Positions 17,897-27,770 of a DNA stretch of 64,000 nt are shown in pieces; position 1 is the stretch's first letter, and each line of letters begins with the position of its first letter. The DNA is from Halorussus halobius (GTDB lineage: Archaea; Halobacteriota; Halobacteria; Halobacteriales; Haladaptataceae), in contig NZ_SBIU01000003.1 of the NCBI RefSeq assembly GCF_004765805.1, positions 558,001 to 622,000 of the forward strand. The letters run 5' to 3'. The notes under the pieces are model-generated. The model did no database searches, was not told the DNA's origin, and was given only the letters and a program-made list of their open reading frames with translations. The position numbers and the translations under genes are program-made.

Positions 17897-19393
17897 ATGG
17901 CAGCAGTCGACCTTCCGCCGTGGATGGGGCTCGCGCCCGCGTTCGCGCTCGCGCTCGCGGCGCTCGTGCTGTTCCTCATCGATAGCGTCGACCCCGACTC
18001 CGACGACCCCGCGCTGCTGGCGGGCACGTCGGTCGTGGGCGCGCTGGCGGCCGCCGGCTTCGCGGCGTGGTACCTCGTGGCCGGCACCGGCGAGGAGCCC
18101 ATCACGCTGTTCGGCGACGCGCTGGTCGTCGACACGATGAGCCTGTTCTTCGCGTTCCTGTTCGCCAGCGTGACCGCGCTGGTGAGCGTCGCCAGCTACG
18201 ACTACATGGGCGACCACGACTACGTCGCCGAGTACTACGCGCTGGTGTTGCTGGCCGCGACGGGCATGACGGTGATGGCCGCCGCCAACAGCCTCGCGGT
18301 GGTGTTCGTCAGCCTCGAACTCGCCAGCCTGCCGTCGTACGCGCTGGTGGCCATCCTCAAGAAGAACCGGGGCAGCGTCGAGGCCGGGCTGAAGTACCTG
18401 CTGATCGGCGCGCTGTCGTCGGCCATCCTGGTGTACGGCATCAGTCTCGTCTACGGGGTCACCGGCTCGCTGCTGTTGCCCGACGTGGCGGCCGGCGTCG
18501 CCGACACCGAGCTGACCGGCGTGCTGGGCGTCGGCGTGCTGATGATACTGGGCGGGTTCGCGTTCAAGACCGCGAGCGTCCCGTTCCACTTCTGGGCACC
18601 CGAGGCCTACGAGGGCGCGCCCGCGCCCATCTCGGCGTTCCTCTCGTCGGCCTCGAAGGCCGCCGGGTTCGCCGTCGCCTTCCGAGTGTTGACGGTCGCG
18701 TTCCCGGTCGACTCGCTCGTGAGCGGCGCGGCGACGAGCGTCGACTGGGTGCTGGCGGCCCAGATACTCGCGGTCCTCACGATGACGGTCGGGAACTTCG
18801 CGGCCGCGACCCAGGACACGGTCAAGCGGATGCTCGCGTACTCCTCGATCGGTCACGCCGGCTACGCCCTCATCGGGCTGGCCGCGCTGACCGGCGGGAA
18901 CGACCAGCTCGTGCTGGGCGCGAGCATGGCCCACCTGCTGGTGTACGGCTTCATGAACACCGGAGCCTTCCTGTTCGTCGCGCTGGCCGAACACTGGTCG
19001 GTCGGCCGCCGGTTCGAGGACTACAACGGGCTCGCGACCCGCGCGCCGTTCGCGTGCGCCGCGATGACCGTCTTCCTGTTCAGCCTCGCGGGCGTCCCGG
19101 TCGGCGGCGGCGCGCTCTCGAAGTGGTTCCTGTTCGCCGGAGCCGTGAGCGCGGGCGTCTGGTGGCTCGCGCTCGTCGGCGTGGTCAACAGCGCGCTGTC
19201 GCTGTACTACTACTCGCGGGTCGTCAAGGCGATGTGGATAGAAGAGCCCGACGGCGAGTTCGACATCGACTCCCGGCCGGTCGGCCTCTACGCCGCGCTC
19301 GCGACGGCCGCCATCGTGACGGTGTTGCTCATTCCGGGCTTCGGCCCGGTCTGGGAGTACGCCACCGGCGCGGCGGCCGCGCTCGTTGCCTGA
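17897..19393 (+). CDS. nuoN: complex I subunit NuoN (antiporter-like)
   Basis: NuoN is the third antiporter-like subunit, placed next to NuoA/J/K in the membrane arm. The 498-residue protein has about 14 helices with FVSLELASLPSYALVA (conserved glutamate), FKTASVPFHFWAPEAYEGAPAPISAFLSSASKAAGF and VKRMLAYSSIGHAGYALIG. It starts directly after the nuoM stop, with GGAGGTGG upstream. It closes the operon: no nuoE, F or G follows, so the electron donor is not NADH by the bacterial route. Confidence 0.97.
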   Translation: MAAVDLPPWMGLAPAFALALAALVLFLIDSVDPDSDDPALLAGTSVVGALAAAGFAAWYLVAGTGEEPITLFGDALVVDTMSLFFAFLFASVTALVSVASYDYMGDHDYVAEYYALVLLAATGMTVMAAANSLAVVFVSLELASLPSYALVAILKKNRGSVEAGLKYLLIGALSSAILVYGISLVYGVTGSLLLPDVAAGVADTELTGVLGVGVLMILGGFAFKTASVPFHFWAPEAYEGAPAPISAFLSSASKAAGFAVAFRVLTVAFPVDSLVSGAATSVDWVLAAQILAVLTMTVGNFAAATQDTVKRMLAYSSIGHAGYALIGLAALTGGNDQLVLGASMAHLLVYGFMNTGAFLFVALAEHWSVGRRFEDYNGLATRAPFACAAMTVFLFSLAGVPVGGGALSKWFLFAGAVSAGVWWLALVGVVNSALSLYYYSRVVKAMWIEEPDGEFDIDSRPVGLYAALATAAIVTVLLIPGFGPVWEYATGAAAALVA

Positions 19394-19417
19394 CCGCGAG
19401 AACTCGACTTTTCGCGG
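19394..19417 (+). terminator. possible terminator after nuoN
   Basis: CCGCGA at 19394-19399 can pair with TCGCGG at 19412-19417, and a short T-run (CTTTTC) lies just before the second arm. It sits immediately after the nuoN stop codon. Confidence 0.35.
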
Positions 19418-19513
19418 CGTCGCGGGTGGCTCGATTCGGAAACGTCGGCGTTACCGACGGTCGGTTCTGCGTCTCGATTCGACCGACCGCTCCACCCGGC
19501 GCGAGAACGACTT

Positions 19514-19737
19514 CTCCACGTCAGCGCGATAATGACTTCTCCACGTCGGCGCGCGCTGCGCGGTCCTCGTGACCGCGCCAACTCGTGCGAGGGATGAGGA
19601 CCGCAGCAGAGCGAGGACCGCAATCGGCTGGGGAGGCGTGAGGCTCCTGCTGTGCGGTCGCGGTGCGGTGCAGTCGTGGATGCTGTGCGGTTGCGGGGCT
19701 GTGCGGTCACTCATCGGTTGAGGCAGAAGCTAGCTTC
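19514..19737 (+). repeat. dispersed intergenic element, copy 1, ending in GAAGCTAGCTTC
   Basis: The order of blocks is CCACGTCGGCGCG, GCGGTCCTCGTGACCGCG, GCGAGG, GACCGCAATCGGCTGGGG, AGGCGTGAGGCTCC, a GCGGTCGCGGTGC tail, and the perfect 12-bp palindrome GAAGCTAGCTTC at 19726-19737. The same block order recurs at 44890-45055 (forward) and at 45738-45895 and 40060-40200 (inverted). Confidence 0.6.
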
Positions 19738-19771
19738 TCGTTACGACAAGTTGCGACGTGAGAGTGCCAAG

Positions 19772-19876
19772 GAAGCTAGCTACTGCCGAGGCGAGTGAGA
19801 ACCGCACCGCAATCGAACGCCACAGCACCGCACGCCATAGCACTGCACGCCGAAGCACCGCACGCCACGACACGGC
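19772..19876 (-). repeat. partial inverted copy of the dispersed element with 15-bp tandem array
   Basis: GAAGCTAGCTACTG at 19772-19785 matches the end of the copy at 45738 and faces copy 1 across about 35 bp. It runs into four tandem 15-bp units (19817-19831, 19832-19846, 19847-19861, 19862-19876) of the form ACGCCACAGCACCGC. Confidence 0.5.
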
Positions 19877-20040
19877 CCAGCACCCCGACCGTCCTCGAAG
19901 TGCGAGTCCGAGTGCCGAGGCAGACCGACGAACTCGCGCCCGGCTCCGGACGACCCACGGACCCCGAAATCGCCACCGAGAACCGGTTTCGAGCCATAGA
20001 CGGTAGACTTTAGGCCGCGCAACCGGAAGCGCGGGATAGA

Positions 20041-21525
20041 ATGGTTTCCCGGCTCGTACTGGGATGTGGAACCGTCGGCCAGAACCTCGTGGAGGCGATA
20101 GCCGACGGTCCCGAGGACCTGCTCGTCGTCGACGACGCCGAGAGCCGCATCGAGGCGCTCCGGGACGAGAAGGTGTCGGCGACCTGCGACGACCCGACCG
20201 ACTCGGAGGTCGTGGCCGAGAGCGCCGAGAACCCCGACCTCGTCGTGGTCGCGGACGCCGATTCCGAGGTCAACCGAGCGGCTTCCGAACTCGCGGCCGA
20301 GCAGTTCCCCGAGGCGTACCTCGTCGCCTACGCCGGCGAGGAGCCGACCGCCGACCAGCGGTTCGCGCTCTCGGCGACCGCCGACCGGGTCGTCGACTCG
20401 ACCGAGGCGGTCGCCCAGCAGGTGCTGACGGTCGCGCTCGGCGAGCACGCGGTCCGGACCGCGAACCTCCGGCGCACGCTCCGGGGCGTGGACGGGACGC
20501 TGGCGGTGTTCATGCACGACAACCCCGACCCGGACGCCATCGCCAGCGCCGTCGCGCTGTGTCGCGTCGCCGCGGAGACTGGCGTGGACGCCGAGGCGTG
20601 CTACTTCGGCGAGATATCCCATCAGGAGAATCGGGCGTTCGTCAACCTGCTCGATCTCGACCTCCGAAACTTCGAGTCGGCGTCGGAGTTCGACCTTTCG
20701 GAGTTCGGCGGTGTCGCACTGGTCGACCACTCTCGGCCGGGCGTCAACGACCAGCTCCCCGACGACACCCCGATAGACGTGGTGGTCGACCACCACCCGC
20801 CCAAGGAGCCGGTCGACGCCCGGTTCGTCGACCTCCGCAGCGACGTGGGCGCGACCTCGACCCTGCTGGCCGAGCACGTCCAGCGGCTCGGCATCGACCT
20901 CTCGGAGGCGGTGGCGACCGGCCTGTTGTACGGCGTCCGGGTCGACACCAAAGACTTCGCCCGCGAGGTCTCGACCGCCGACTTCGAGGCCGCCGCCTAC
21001 CTGCTGCCCCGCGCCGACACCGCCGTCCTCGACCGGGTCGAGAGCCCGTCGGTCAGCGCCGACACCTTCGAGACGATGGCGCGGGCCATCCGAAACCGAC
21101 GGCTCGACGGGACCGTGCTGGCCTCCTGCGTCGGCAAGCTCGCCGACCGGGACGCGCTGGCGCAGGCCGCCGACCAACTGCTCGCGATGGACGACGTCAC
21201 CACGACCCTGGTGTACGGGTTCAAGGACGGGACGGTGTTCGTCTCGGCCCGGGCGCGCGCGACCGACGTCGACCTCGGCGAGACGATGCGGGCGGCGTTC
21301 GGCCAGATCGGGAGCGCGGGCGGCCACGCCGACATGGCGGGCGCACAGATTCCGCTCGGCCTGCTCGGCGAGGTCGAGGCCGAGGAGGAGGCGTCGCTGA
21401 CCACGGTCGTCAGCGAGGTCATCACGGACCGCTTTTTCGAGACCATCCAGTCGACGCCCGACGCCGACTACGCCCCCGGCGGCGAGGCGAGCTTCGACGC
21501 GACGGTGCTCGAGCCCGAGAACTGA
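20041..21525 (+). CDS. DHH/DHHA1 phosphoesterase with N-terminal TrkA_N (RCK) domain
   Basis: This 494-residue protein joins a nucleotide-binding RCK-like domain (residues 1-120; LVLGCGTVGQNLVEAI) to a DHH phosphoesterase domain and a C-terminal DHHA1 domain. The DHH part has HDNPDPDAIASAVAL near residue 160 and the name-giving Asp250-His251-His252 in VVDHHPP; the DHHA1 part has GSAGGHADMAGAQIP near residue 425. Relatives degrade cyclic dinucleotides or short oligonucleotides with Mn2+. Haloarchaea make cyclic di-AMP, so a c-di-AMP phosphodiesterase role is a fair inference, not shown here. A second DHH protein is at 46934. Confidence 0.85.
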   Translation: MVSRLVLGCGTVGQNLVEAIADGPEDLLVVDDAESRIEALRDEKVSATCDDPTDSEVVAESAENPDLVVVADADSEVNRAASELAAEQFPEAYLVAYAGEEPTADQRFALSATADRVVDSTEAVAQQVLTVALGEHAVRTANLRRTLRGVDGTLAVFMHDNPDPDAIASAVALCRVAAETGVDAEACYFGEISHQENRAFVNLLDLDLRNFESASEFDLSEFGGVALVDHSRPGVNDQLPDDTPIDVVVDHHPPKEPVDARFVDLRSDVGATSTLLAEHVQRLGIDLSEAVATGLLYGVRVDTKDFAREVSTADFEAAAYLLPRADTAVLDRVESPSVSADTFETMARAIRNRRLDGTVLASCVGKLADRDALAQAADQLLAMDDVTTTLVYGFKDGTVFVSARARATDVDLGETMRAAFGQIGSAGGHADMAGAQIPLGLLGEVEAEEEASLTTVVSEVITDRFFETIQSTPDADYAPGGEASFDATVLEPEN

Positions 21526-21578
21526 TTCGGGGGAACGACGCCCGTCAGCTATTCCCGCGACGACGCCGTTGACGCCCC

Positions 21579-21878
21579 ATGGGCGTCGAACAGTCGATGC
21601 GTACCGTCGACCGCGCGGTCGAGGAGAGTATCGGCAAGCGCCAGCAGTACAGGAACGACGACTCCGGCCGGTCCCAGCGACGGACCTACGAGAAGTCCCT
21701 CGAAGCCGTCGACGACCTCGCGGGCGAGGCTGCGGCCCAGCGACTCGCCTCGTGGATTGCCGAGACGATTCGGGAGAAAGAGAAGCTCCCGCCGAGCAGG
21801 CGAGTCCGGAAGAAAGGCGCGGAGATATGCCGGGACGCCGGGTATTCGGTGTCGACCAACGACTGGCTCGGGTCGTAG
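21579..21878 (+). CDS. small charged protein of unknown function
   Basis: I do not recognise this 99-residue protein. It is rich in Arg, Lys and Glu and looks mainly helical (EKSLEAVDDLAGEAAAQRLASWIAETIREKEK), with a basic segment PPSRRVRKKGAEIC near residue 78. There is no signal peptide or membrane segment. It follows the DHH gene by 53 bp in the same direction, so co-transcription is possible. Confidence 0.6.
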   Translation: MGVEQSMRTVDRAVEESIGKRQQYRNDDSGRSQRRTYEKSLEAVDDLAGEAAAQRLASWIAETIREKEKLPPSRRVRKKGAEICRDAGYSVSTNDWLGS

Positions 21879-21907
21879 GCCGGATTTTCCGTCCTCGCTG
21901 ACCCGTC

Positions 21908-22126
21908 TCAGTTCAGCGCGTCGACCTCGTCGGCGAGGTCCTCCGGAGCGTCGACCGGCCCGTTGACGAACAGGCCGTGCCCGATGACCGCGACCGCGAC
22001 CAGCCCCGAAGCCGTGACCGCGGTCGGGAGCCCGACCGACGTGAGCAGGCCGACGCCAGCGCCGAGACTCATGGTGACGAGGATTGCGCCGAGGACGAGG
22101 TCGTAGTACTGGACCGTGTACTCCAC
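21908..22126 (-). CDS. two-helix small membrane protein
   Basis: This 72-residue protein of unknown function has two predicted transmembrane helices (about residues 10-30 and 35-53) and a short acidic tail (APEDLADEVDALN). The start codon is GTG, with a weak AT-richer stretch about 25 nt upstream. It is convergent with the preceding small gene and about 70 bp downstream of the mutase gene. Confidence 0.6.
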   Translation of the reverse strand: MEYTVQYYDLVLGAILVTMSLGAGVGLLTSVGLPTAVTASGLVAVAVIGHGLFVNGPVDAPEDLADEVDALN

Positions 22127-22196
22127 GCCGGGAGGACGGCCCGCCGCGACAAGAGTCTTGGGAGCGTTCGGGCGGCCGTCCGCTCGACGTGCCGGC

Positions 22197-23897
<1,701 letters not shown>

Positions 23898-23920
23898 GGT
23901 CGTACATTCGCCGGACAGTC

Positions 23921-23928
23921 CATTAAGG
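23921..23928 (-). promoter_or_regulatory. TATA box of the mutase gene
   Basis: CCTTAATG on the minus strand, centred about 27 nt before ATG 23897, fits a leaderless transcript. Confidence 0.55.
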
Positions 23929-23940
23929 ATTCGGTGGCGT

Positions 23941-24753
23941 TCAGTAGTGGCCCATGACGCCCTCGCGGCGCGCCCACCGCTGGCAGTAGCCGAAGACCAC
24001 GTAGCCCAGCGCGAGGTAGCCCACCCCGGTCACCACCAGCACGCCGAGTTCGTCAGTCGGCAACGCCCACAGCCGGACGCCGTCCCGCATCGCGGTCTGG
24101 AGCAACTGGCTGCCCTGCGCGAGCGGGAGCCACTTCAACAGCGGGTACTGGCCCACGGGCGCGGCGATGAGCCCGACGAACGCGAACTGCATGACCTGAA
24201 AGACGTTCTCGATGCGCTTGAACCGGATGGCGAGACCGCCGAGCGCGAACCCGACGCCGAGGGCCGGCGCGAGCGCGAGCACGCTGAGCGGGAGGACCGT
24301 CAGCGGGTCGAGCGCCAGCCACCGCCCCGACACCGCCATCATGAACGCGAGCGTGATAGCTCCCCAGAGGAAGGAAACGAGCACGTTCACGACGGTCTTG
24401 GCGAACATGACCCGCCCGAACCCGTACGGCGACATGAACAGCTGTTCGAGCGTTCCCCACTGAGACTCGCGGGTGACGTTCCACGACAGCCCCGAGAATC
24501 CCGAGAGCGCGAGCGTCCACAGCAGGAAGCCCACGATGATGCCCTCGATGGTGTCGGAGATGGCCGCGGGGGCGATTGCGCGCCCGCCGTAGAACACCGC
24601 GAGGAACAACAGCAGGAACTGCGCGATGTCCGTCAGGAAGTTCACGGGGTACCGGACCATCAGCAACACGCGCTTGCGCAGCGACGCGAGGAAGAACTTG
24701 AGGTACCCCACGGGGCCGGCCTCGACTCCCGTCGACCGCGTCGGCGCGCTCAC
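23941..24753 (-). CDS. ABC-2 type transporter permease
   Basis: This 270-residue membrane protein has six predicted helices in the ABC-2 pattern and forms an exporter with the ATPase encoded just upstream. The family-like segment SWNVTRESQWGTLEQLFMSPYG precedes helix 3. ATGA at 24750-24753 joins it to the ATPase gene, so both are made from one message. The substrate is unknown. Confidence 0.88.
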   Translation of the reverse strand: MSAPTRSTGVEAGPVGYLKFFLASLRKRVLLMVRYPVNFLTDIAQFLLLFLAVFYGGRAIAPAAISDTIEGIIVGFLLWTLALSGFSGLSWNVTRESQWGTLEQLFMSPYGFGRVMFAKTVVNVLVSFLWGAITLAFMMAVSGRWLALDPLTVLPLSVLALAPALGVGFALGGLAIRFKRIENVFQVMQFAFVGLIAAPVGQYPLLKWLPLAQGSQLLQTAMRDGVRLWALPTDELGVLVVTGVGYLALGYVVFGYCQRWARREGVMGHY

Positions 24754-25829
24754 GCGCCGTCACCTCCCGGACCGGTACCGGTGACGTCGAGGAAGACGTC
24801 TTCGAGGTCGGGTTCGAGCCCGTCCACGTCGAGCAGTCGATGGTCGGCCTCCCGGAGGACGTCGAGGACGCCGTACAGGGTGTCGTCCTCGCCGAGCGTG
24901 ACGTCGAAGCGCGTGCGGTCCTCCAGCGACTCCCAGTTCTCGACGCGGAATCGACCGTCGAGGCGGTCCCGGACCTCGCTCGTCACGTCGCCCGCCACGA
25001 CGAGTTGGTAGGCCTGCGTCTCGAAGACGCCGACGAGGTCCTCGACGGCGTCGTCGGCGATGACCCGTCCGTCCGAGAGGATGACGACGCGGTCACAGAT
25101 TTCTTCGAGGACCTCCATGTCGTGGCTCGAGAGGACGACCGTGATCTCTTCCTCGTCGGCGAGCCGGGCGAGTTCGCGCCGGAGTTCCAGCGAGGCCTCG
25201 ACGTCGAGGCCGAGCGTGGGCTCGTCGAGGAACACGACGTCGGTGCCGCGCGCGAGCGTCGCGGCCAGCGAGACCTTCTGTTTCTGTCCGCGCGAGAGCT
25301 CGTTGACGGGGTCGTCGGCCTTGTCCGCGAGCCCGAACTGTTCGAGCAGGCGGTCGTGGCGGTCCCGCGTCGACTCGGCGTGTTGCCCGCCCAGCGCCGC
25401 GAAAAACTCCAGGTTCTCCCGGACGGTGAGCCGCCAGTAGACGTTGCGCGCGCCCTCCAGCATCGCCCCGACGTGCTGGTAGGCTCGGCCCGGGTCGGCG
25501 TGCACGTCGACGCCGGCGACTCGGACGCTCCCGCTCGACGGGACGACCAGCCCGAGTATCGACTTGATGGTGGTGGTCTTGCCCGCGCCGTTGGGGCCGA
25601 GCAGCCCCACCACCGACCCGCGCTCGACCTCGAAGCTGACGCCGTCGACCGCCCGAACCGCGTCGTCGCCGCTCCCGTACGTCTTTCGGAGGTCTCGGAC
25701 GCTCAGAACGGGGTCGTCCGGGCCCGTGGCGGTGTCCTCGCCCGAGCGATTAGCGTCGGTCGGCTTCCGTGCGGAGTCGTCTTCGGGTGCGGACGAGGCG
25801 TCGACGGCCTCGCCCTCCGTCGCATTCAT
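24750..25829 (-). CDS. ABC transporter ATP-binding protein
   Basis: This 359-residue ATPase powers the ABC-2 permease encoded downstream. It has a Walker A motif LLGPNGAGKTTTIKSIL, a signature ELSRGQKQKVSLAATLA, a Walker B VVFLDEPTLGLD and a switch histidine in VLSSHDME. The C-terminal 80 residues (after ADDAVEDLVG) form the DrrA-type regulatory domain. An acidic 40-residue leader precedes the NBD; I start at ATG 25829 (MNATEGEAVD) rather than the in-frame codon nine residues upstream. The divergent HTH gene is a candidate regulator. Confidence 0.92.
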   Translation of the reverse strand: MNATEGEAVDASSAPEDDSARKPTDANRSGEDTATGPDDPVLSVRDLRKTYGSGDDAVRAVDGVSFEVERGSVVGLLGPNGAGKTTTIKSILGLVVPSSGSVRVAGVDVHADPGRAYQHVGAMLEGARNVYWRLTVRENLEFFAALGGQHAESTRDRHDRLLEQFGLADKADDPVNELSRGQKQKVSLAATLARGTDVVFLDEPTLGLDVEASLELRRELARLADEEEITVVLSSHDMEVLEEICDRVVILSDGRVIADDAVEDLVGVFETQAYQLVVAGDVTSEVRDRLDGRFRVENWESLEDRTRFDVTLGEDDTLYGVLDVLREADHRLLDVDGLEPDLEDVFLDVTGTGPGGDGA

Positions 25830-25932
25830 GAGAGTATCCAGACAGGTGGGAGACAAAAGTGTTCCCAGAACGCCAGTTCAGCAATCGAGCTGACAATAAA
25901 GCGTTTTCAACCGGGCGGGTCTCTCGGGCACT

Positions 25933-26790
25933 ATGGACGACGACGGCGAACTCCACCCCGCCGAGGCGTTCGGGATTCTCGGCGACGAGACGCGGGTCGC
26001 CATCCTCGAAACGCTCGCGGCGGCCGACCAGGGCGAGGAGGAGGGCCTCGCGTTCTCGGAGCTGCGCGAGCGCGTCGGTGTCCGGGACGCCGGGCAGTTC
26101 AACTACCACCTCGACAAGCTCCGCGACCAGTTCGTCGTCAAGCGCGACGGCCGCTACCACCCGCGGTTCGCCGCGCTCCGTGCGGTCGGTGCGATACGGT
26201 CCGGCACGTACACGGGCGCGTCGACGAGCGAGACGGCCGACTTCGACGCGACCTGCCCCGAGTGTGAGTCGTCGCTCTCGGCCGCGTACGACCACGGCCG
26301 CACTCGGATGGAGTGTCCCGAACACGGCGAGATATTCGGCACCGGGATACCCCCGCGAGCCGCCGCCGACCGGTCGGTCGCGGAGATCGTCAAGCTCGCC
26401 GACGCACAAGCCCAGCGCGAGGTCGAGCGGGCGGTCGACGGGACGTGTTTCGTCTGCTGGGGTCGAGTCACGCCGGAGGTCCCGGTCCAAAACGACGCCG
26501 ACGGGAGAACGTACGCGAGGCTGAACTGCCGGAGCTGCTGGCTCTCGATGCTGCTCCCGGTGGGTGCCACGGCGCTGCGCCACCCCGCGATGGTGTCGTT
26601 CTACCACGACCACGGGGTCGACGTTCGCCGGCGGTCGTACCTCTGGTTCGATTTCGTGCGCGACCCCGAGCGGACTGTCGTCGTCTCCCGCGAGCCGGTC
26701 CGGATACGCGTGCGGACCGAGTTCGACGGGGACGCGCTTTCGCTGACGCTCGACGGCGACCTCGACGTCGCTTCGGTCGAGGAGCCGTGA
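25933..26790 (+). CDS. ArsR-like winged-helix regulator with two zinc-ribbon motifs
   Basis: This 285-residue protein begins with an ArsR-type winged helix (residues 8-80; AFGILGDETRVAILETLA, then NYHLDKLRDQFV). It continues with two cysteine clusters, CPEC...CPEHG near residues 100-125 and CFVC...CRSC near residues 175-200, each able to hold zinc. The C-terminal 80 residues look like a ligand-binding or dimer domain. It is divergent from the ABC exporter operon with about 100 bp between the starts, so control of the exporter is a reasonable inference. A TATA-like CAATAAAG lies about 35 nt upstream. Confidence 0.8.
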   Translation: MDDDGELHPAEAFGILGDETRVAILETLAAADQGEEEGLAFSELRERVGVRDAGQFNYHLDKLRDQFVVKRDGRYHPRFAALRAVGAIRSGTYTGASTSETADFDATCPECESSLSAAYDHGRTRMECPEHGEIFGTGIPPRAAADRSVAEIVKLADAQAQREVERAVDGTCFVCWGRVTPEVPVQNDADGRTYARLNCRSCWLSMLLPVGATALRHPAMVSFYHDHGVDVRRRSYLWFDFVRDPERTVVVSREPVRIRVRTEFDGDALSLTLDGDLDVASVEEP

Positions 26791-27621
26791 CTACTGCAAT
26801 CGCTTGGTGGTCTCGACCAGCGGGTGGCGGGCGTAGTCGACCACGTCGATGTCGTCGAGCGTTTCGAGCCCCTCCTTCTCGGCGGTTTCGGCCATCCCGA
26901 GGTCGACGTCTTCGTCGACGAGGATGACGTAGGCGTCCATCCGGTCGAGGTCGACCCGGTCGGCCGCCATCACGCGGTGGTGGCCGTCGGCCAGCAGGAG
27001 GTCCTCGTCCCCGCCGTTGGGCGCGCAGTCGATGACCACGAGCGGTTCCGCCAGCCCGCGTTCGAGTTCGTAGGTCCGGCCTTCGAGTTCGTCTGCGTAC
27101 ACCTTCCCCTGGGTCGGCGTGAGCGCGTCCAGGGGCACCTCGCGGCGGGTCTGCTCGACTTCGGTGTCGTGGATGGACTCGAGCGTCCGCATGAGTTTGC
27201 CCACCTTCTCGGGGGTCGCGCGCTCTATCTGCGAGCGGATGACGTCCGTGTTCGAGATGATGCCCACGAGGTTGCCCGCGTCGTCGACGACCGGGAGCTT
27301 CTGGATGCCCGACCGCAGGATGACCCGCGCGGCCTCGTCGACCTTCATGTCGGGGTGGGCCACGATGAGGTCCTGGGACATCACCTTGAAGATGGGTTCG
27401 TCGGGGTCTTCGAGCAGGATGTCGCGGGCGGTGACGAATCCTTCGACCCGCCGCCCGTCACACACCGGGTAGCCGTTGTGGTCGTCGCTCTCGGAGATGC
27501 GACGCGCCACGGTCTCGACCGTTGCGTCGGGCGAGACCGTCGCCACGTCCCGCGTCATGTAGTCGCTGACCTTGGCCGTTCCGCTGGCCACGCCGCCGCC
27601 GTCCGGTGCCGCAACGTCCAT
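26791..27621 (-). CDS. CBS-domain pair fused to a ParB/Srx-fold domain with DGHHR motif
   Basis: This 276-residue protein has two CBS repeats (about residues 17-75 and 76-135), which usually sense adenine nucleotides, and a C-terminal ParB/Srx-fold domain (about 165-276). The motif LLADGHHRVMAADRV places Asp212-Gly-His-His-Arg216 where this fold binds nucleotide. From memory, free L-serine kinases of the SerK and SbnI types share this fold and motif, so a CBS-regulated serine kinase is a better guess than DNA partitioning. I choose ATG 27621: a TATA-like CCTTTTGCC lies about 28 nt upstream, and the extra N-terminal residues from GTG 27684 look non-conserved. Confidence 0.75.
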   Translation of the reverse strand: MDVAAPDGGGVASGTAKVSDYMTRDVATVSPDATVETVARRISESDDHNGYPVCDGRRVEGFVTARDILLEDPDEPIFKVMSQDLIVAHPDMKVDEAARVILRSGIQKLPVVDDAGNLVGIISNTDVIRSQIERATPEKVGKLMRTLESIHDTEVEQTRREVPLDALTPTQGKVYADELEGRTYELERGLAEPLVVIDCAPNGGDEDLLLADGHHRVMAADRVDLDRMDAYVILVDEDVDLGMAETAEKEGLETLDDIDVVDYARHPLVETTKRLQ

Positions 27622-27770
27622 GCACGCACGGACGCACGCCGCCGGCAAAAGGTTTCCCGCTCGCCCGTCGAGCCAGTCGCCCACGGCCGTTCGGACGCCG
27701 ACCCGGTCGGCGCGGGCGAATATTTACCCGCTCCGCAACGTACTTCCTTAAAGTTCGTGAATGACAGCAC

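Larger units (their letters stand above)
19418..20040. other. gene-free gap with dispersed element copies and short tandem repeats
   Basis: No gene is supported here. The gap carries a forward copy of the dispersed GC-rich element (19514-19737), a partial inverted copy beginning at 19772, and a 15-bp array at 19817-19876. The last 100 bp before 20041 are less repetitive and should hold the promoter of the DHH gene. Confidence 0.6.

Noticed and set aside
15437..18994. 1185-codon open frame antisense to nuoL, nuoM and nuoN
   Set aside because: High-GC codon use leaves the opposite strand open. The product is Arg/Asp/His-rich low-complexity sequence, and the forward strand encodes three unmistakable complex I subunits.
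19451..20013. Several small frames in the nuoN-DHH gap
   Set aside because: All lie in the dispersed element or the 15-bp array and encode Arg/His/Ala-rich repeats without start signals.
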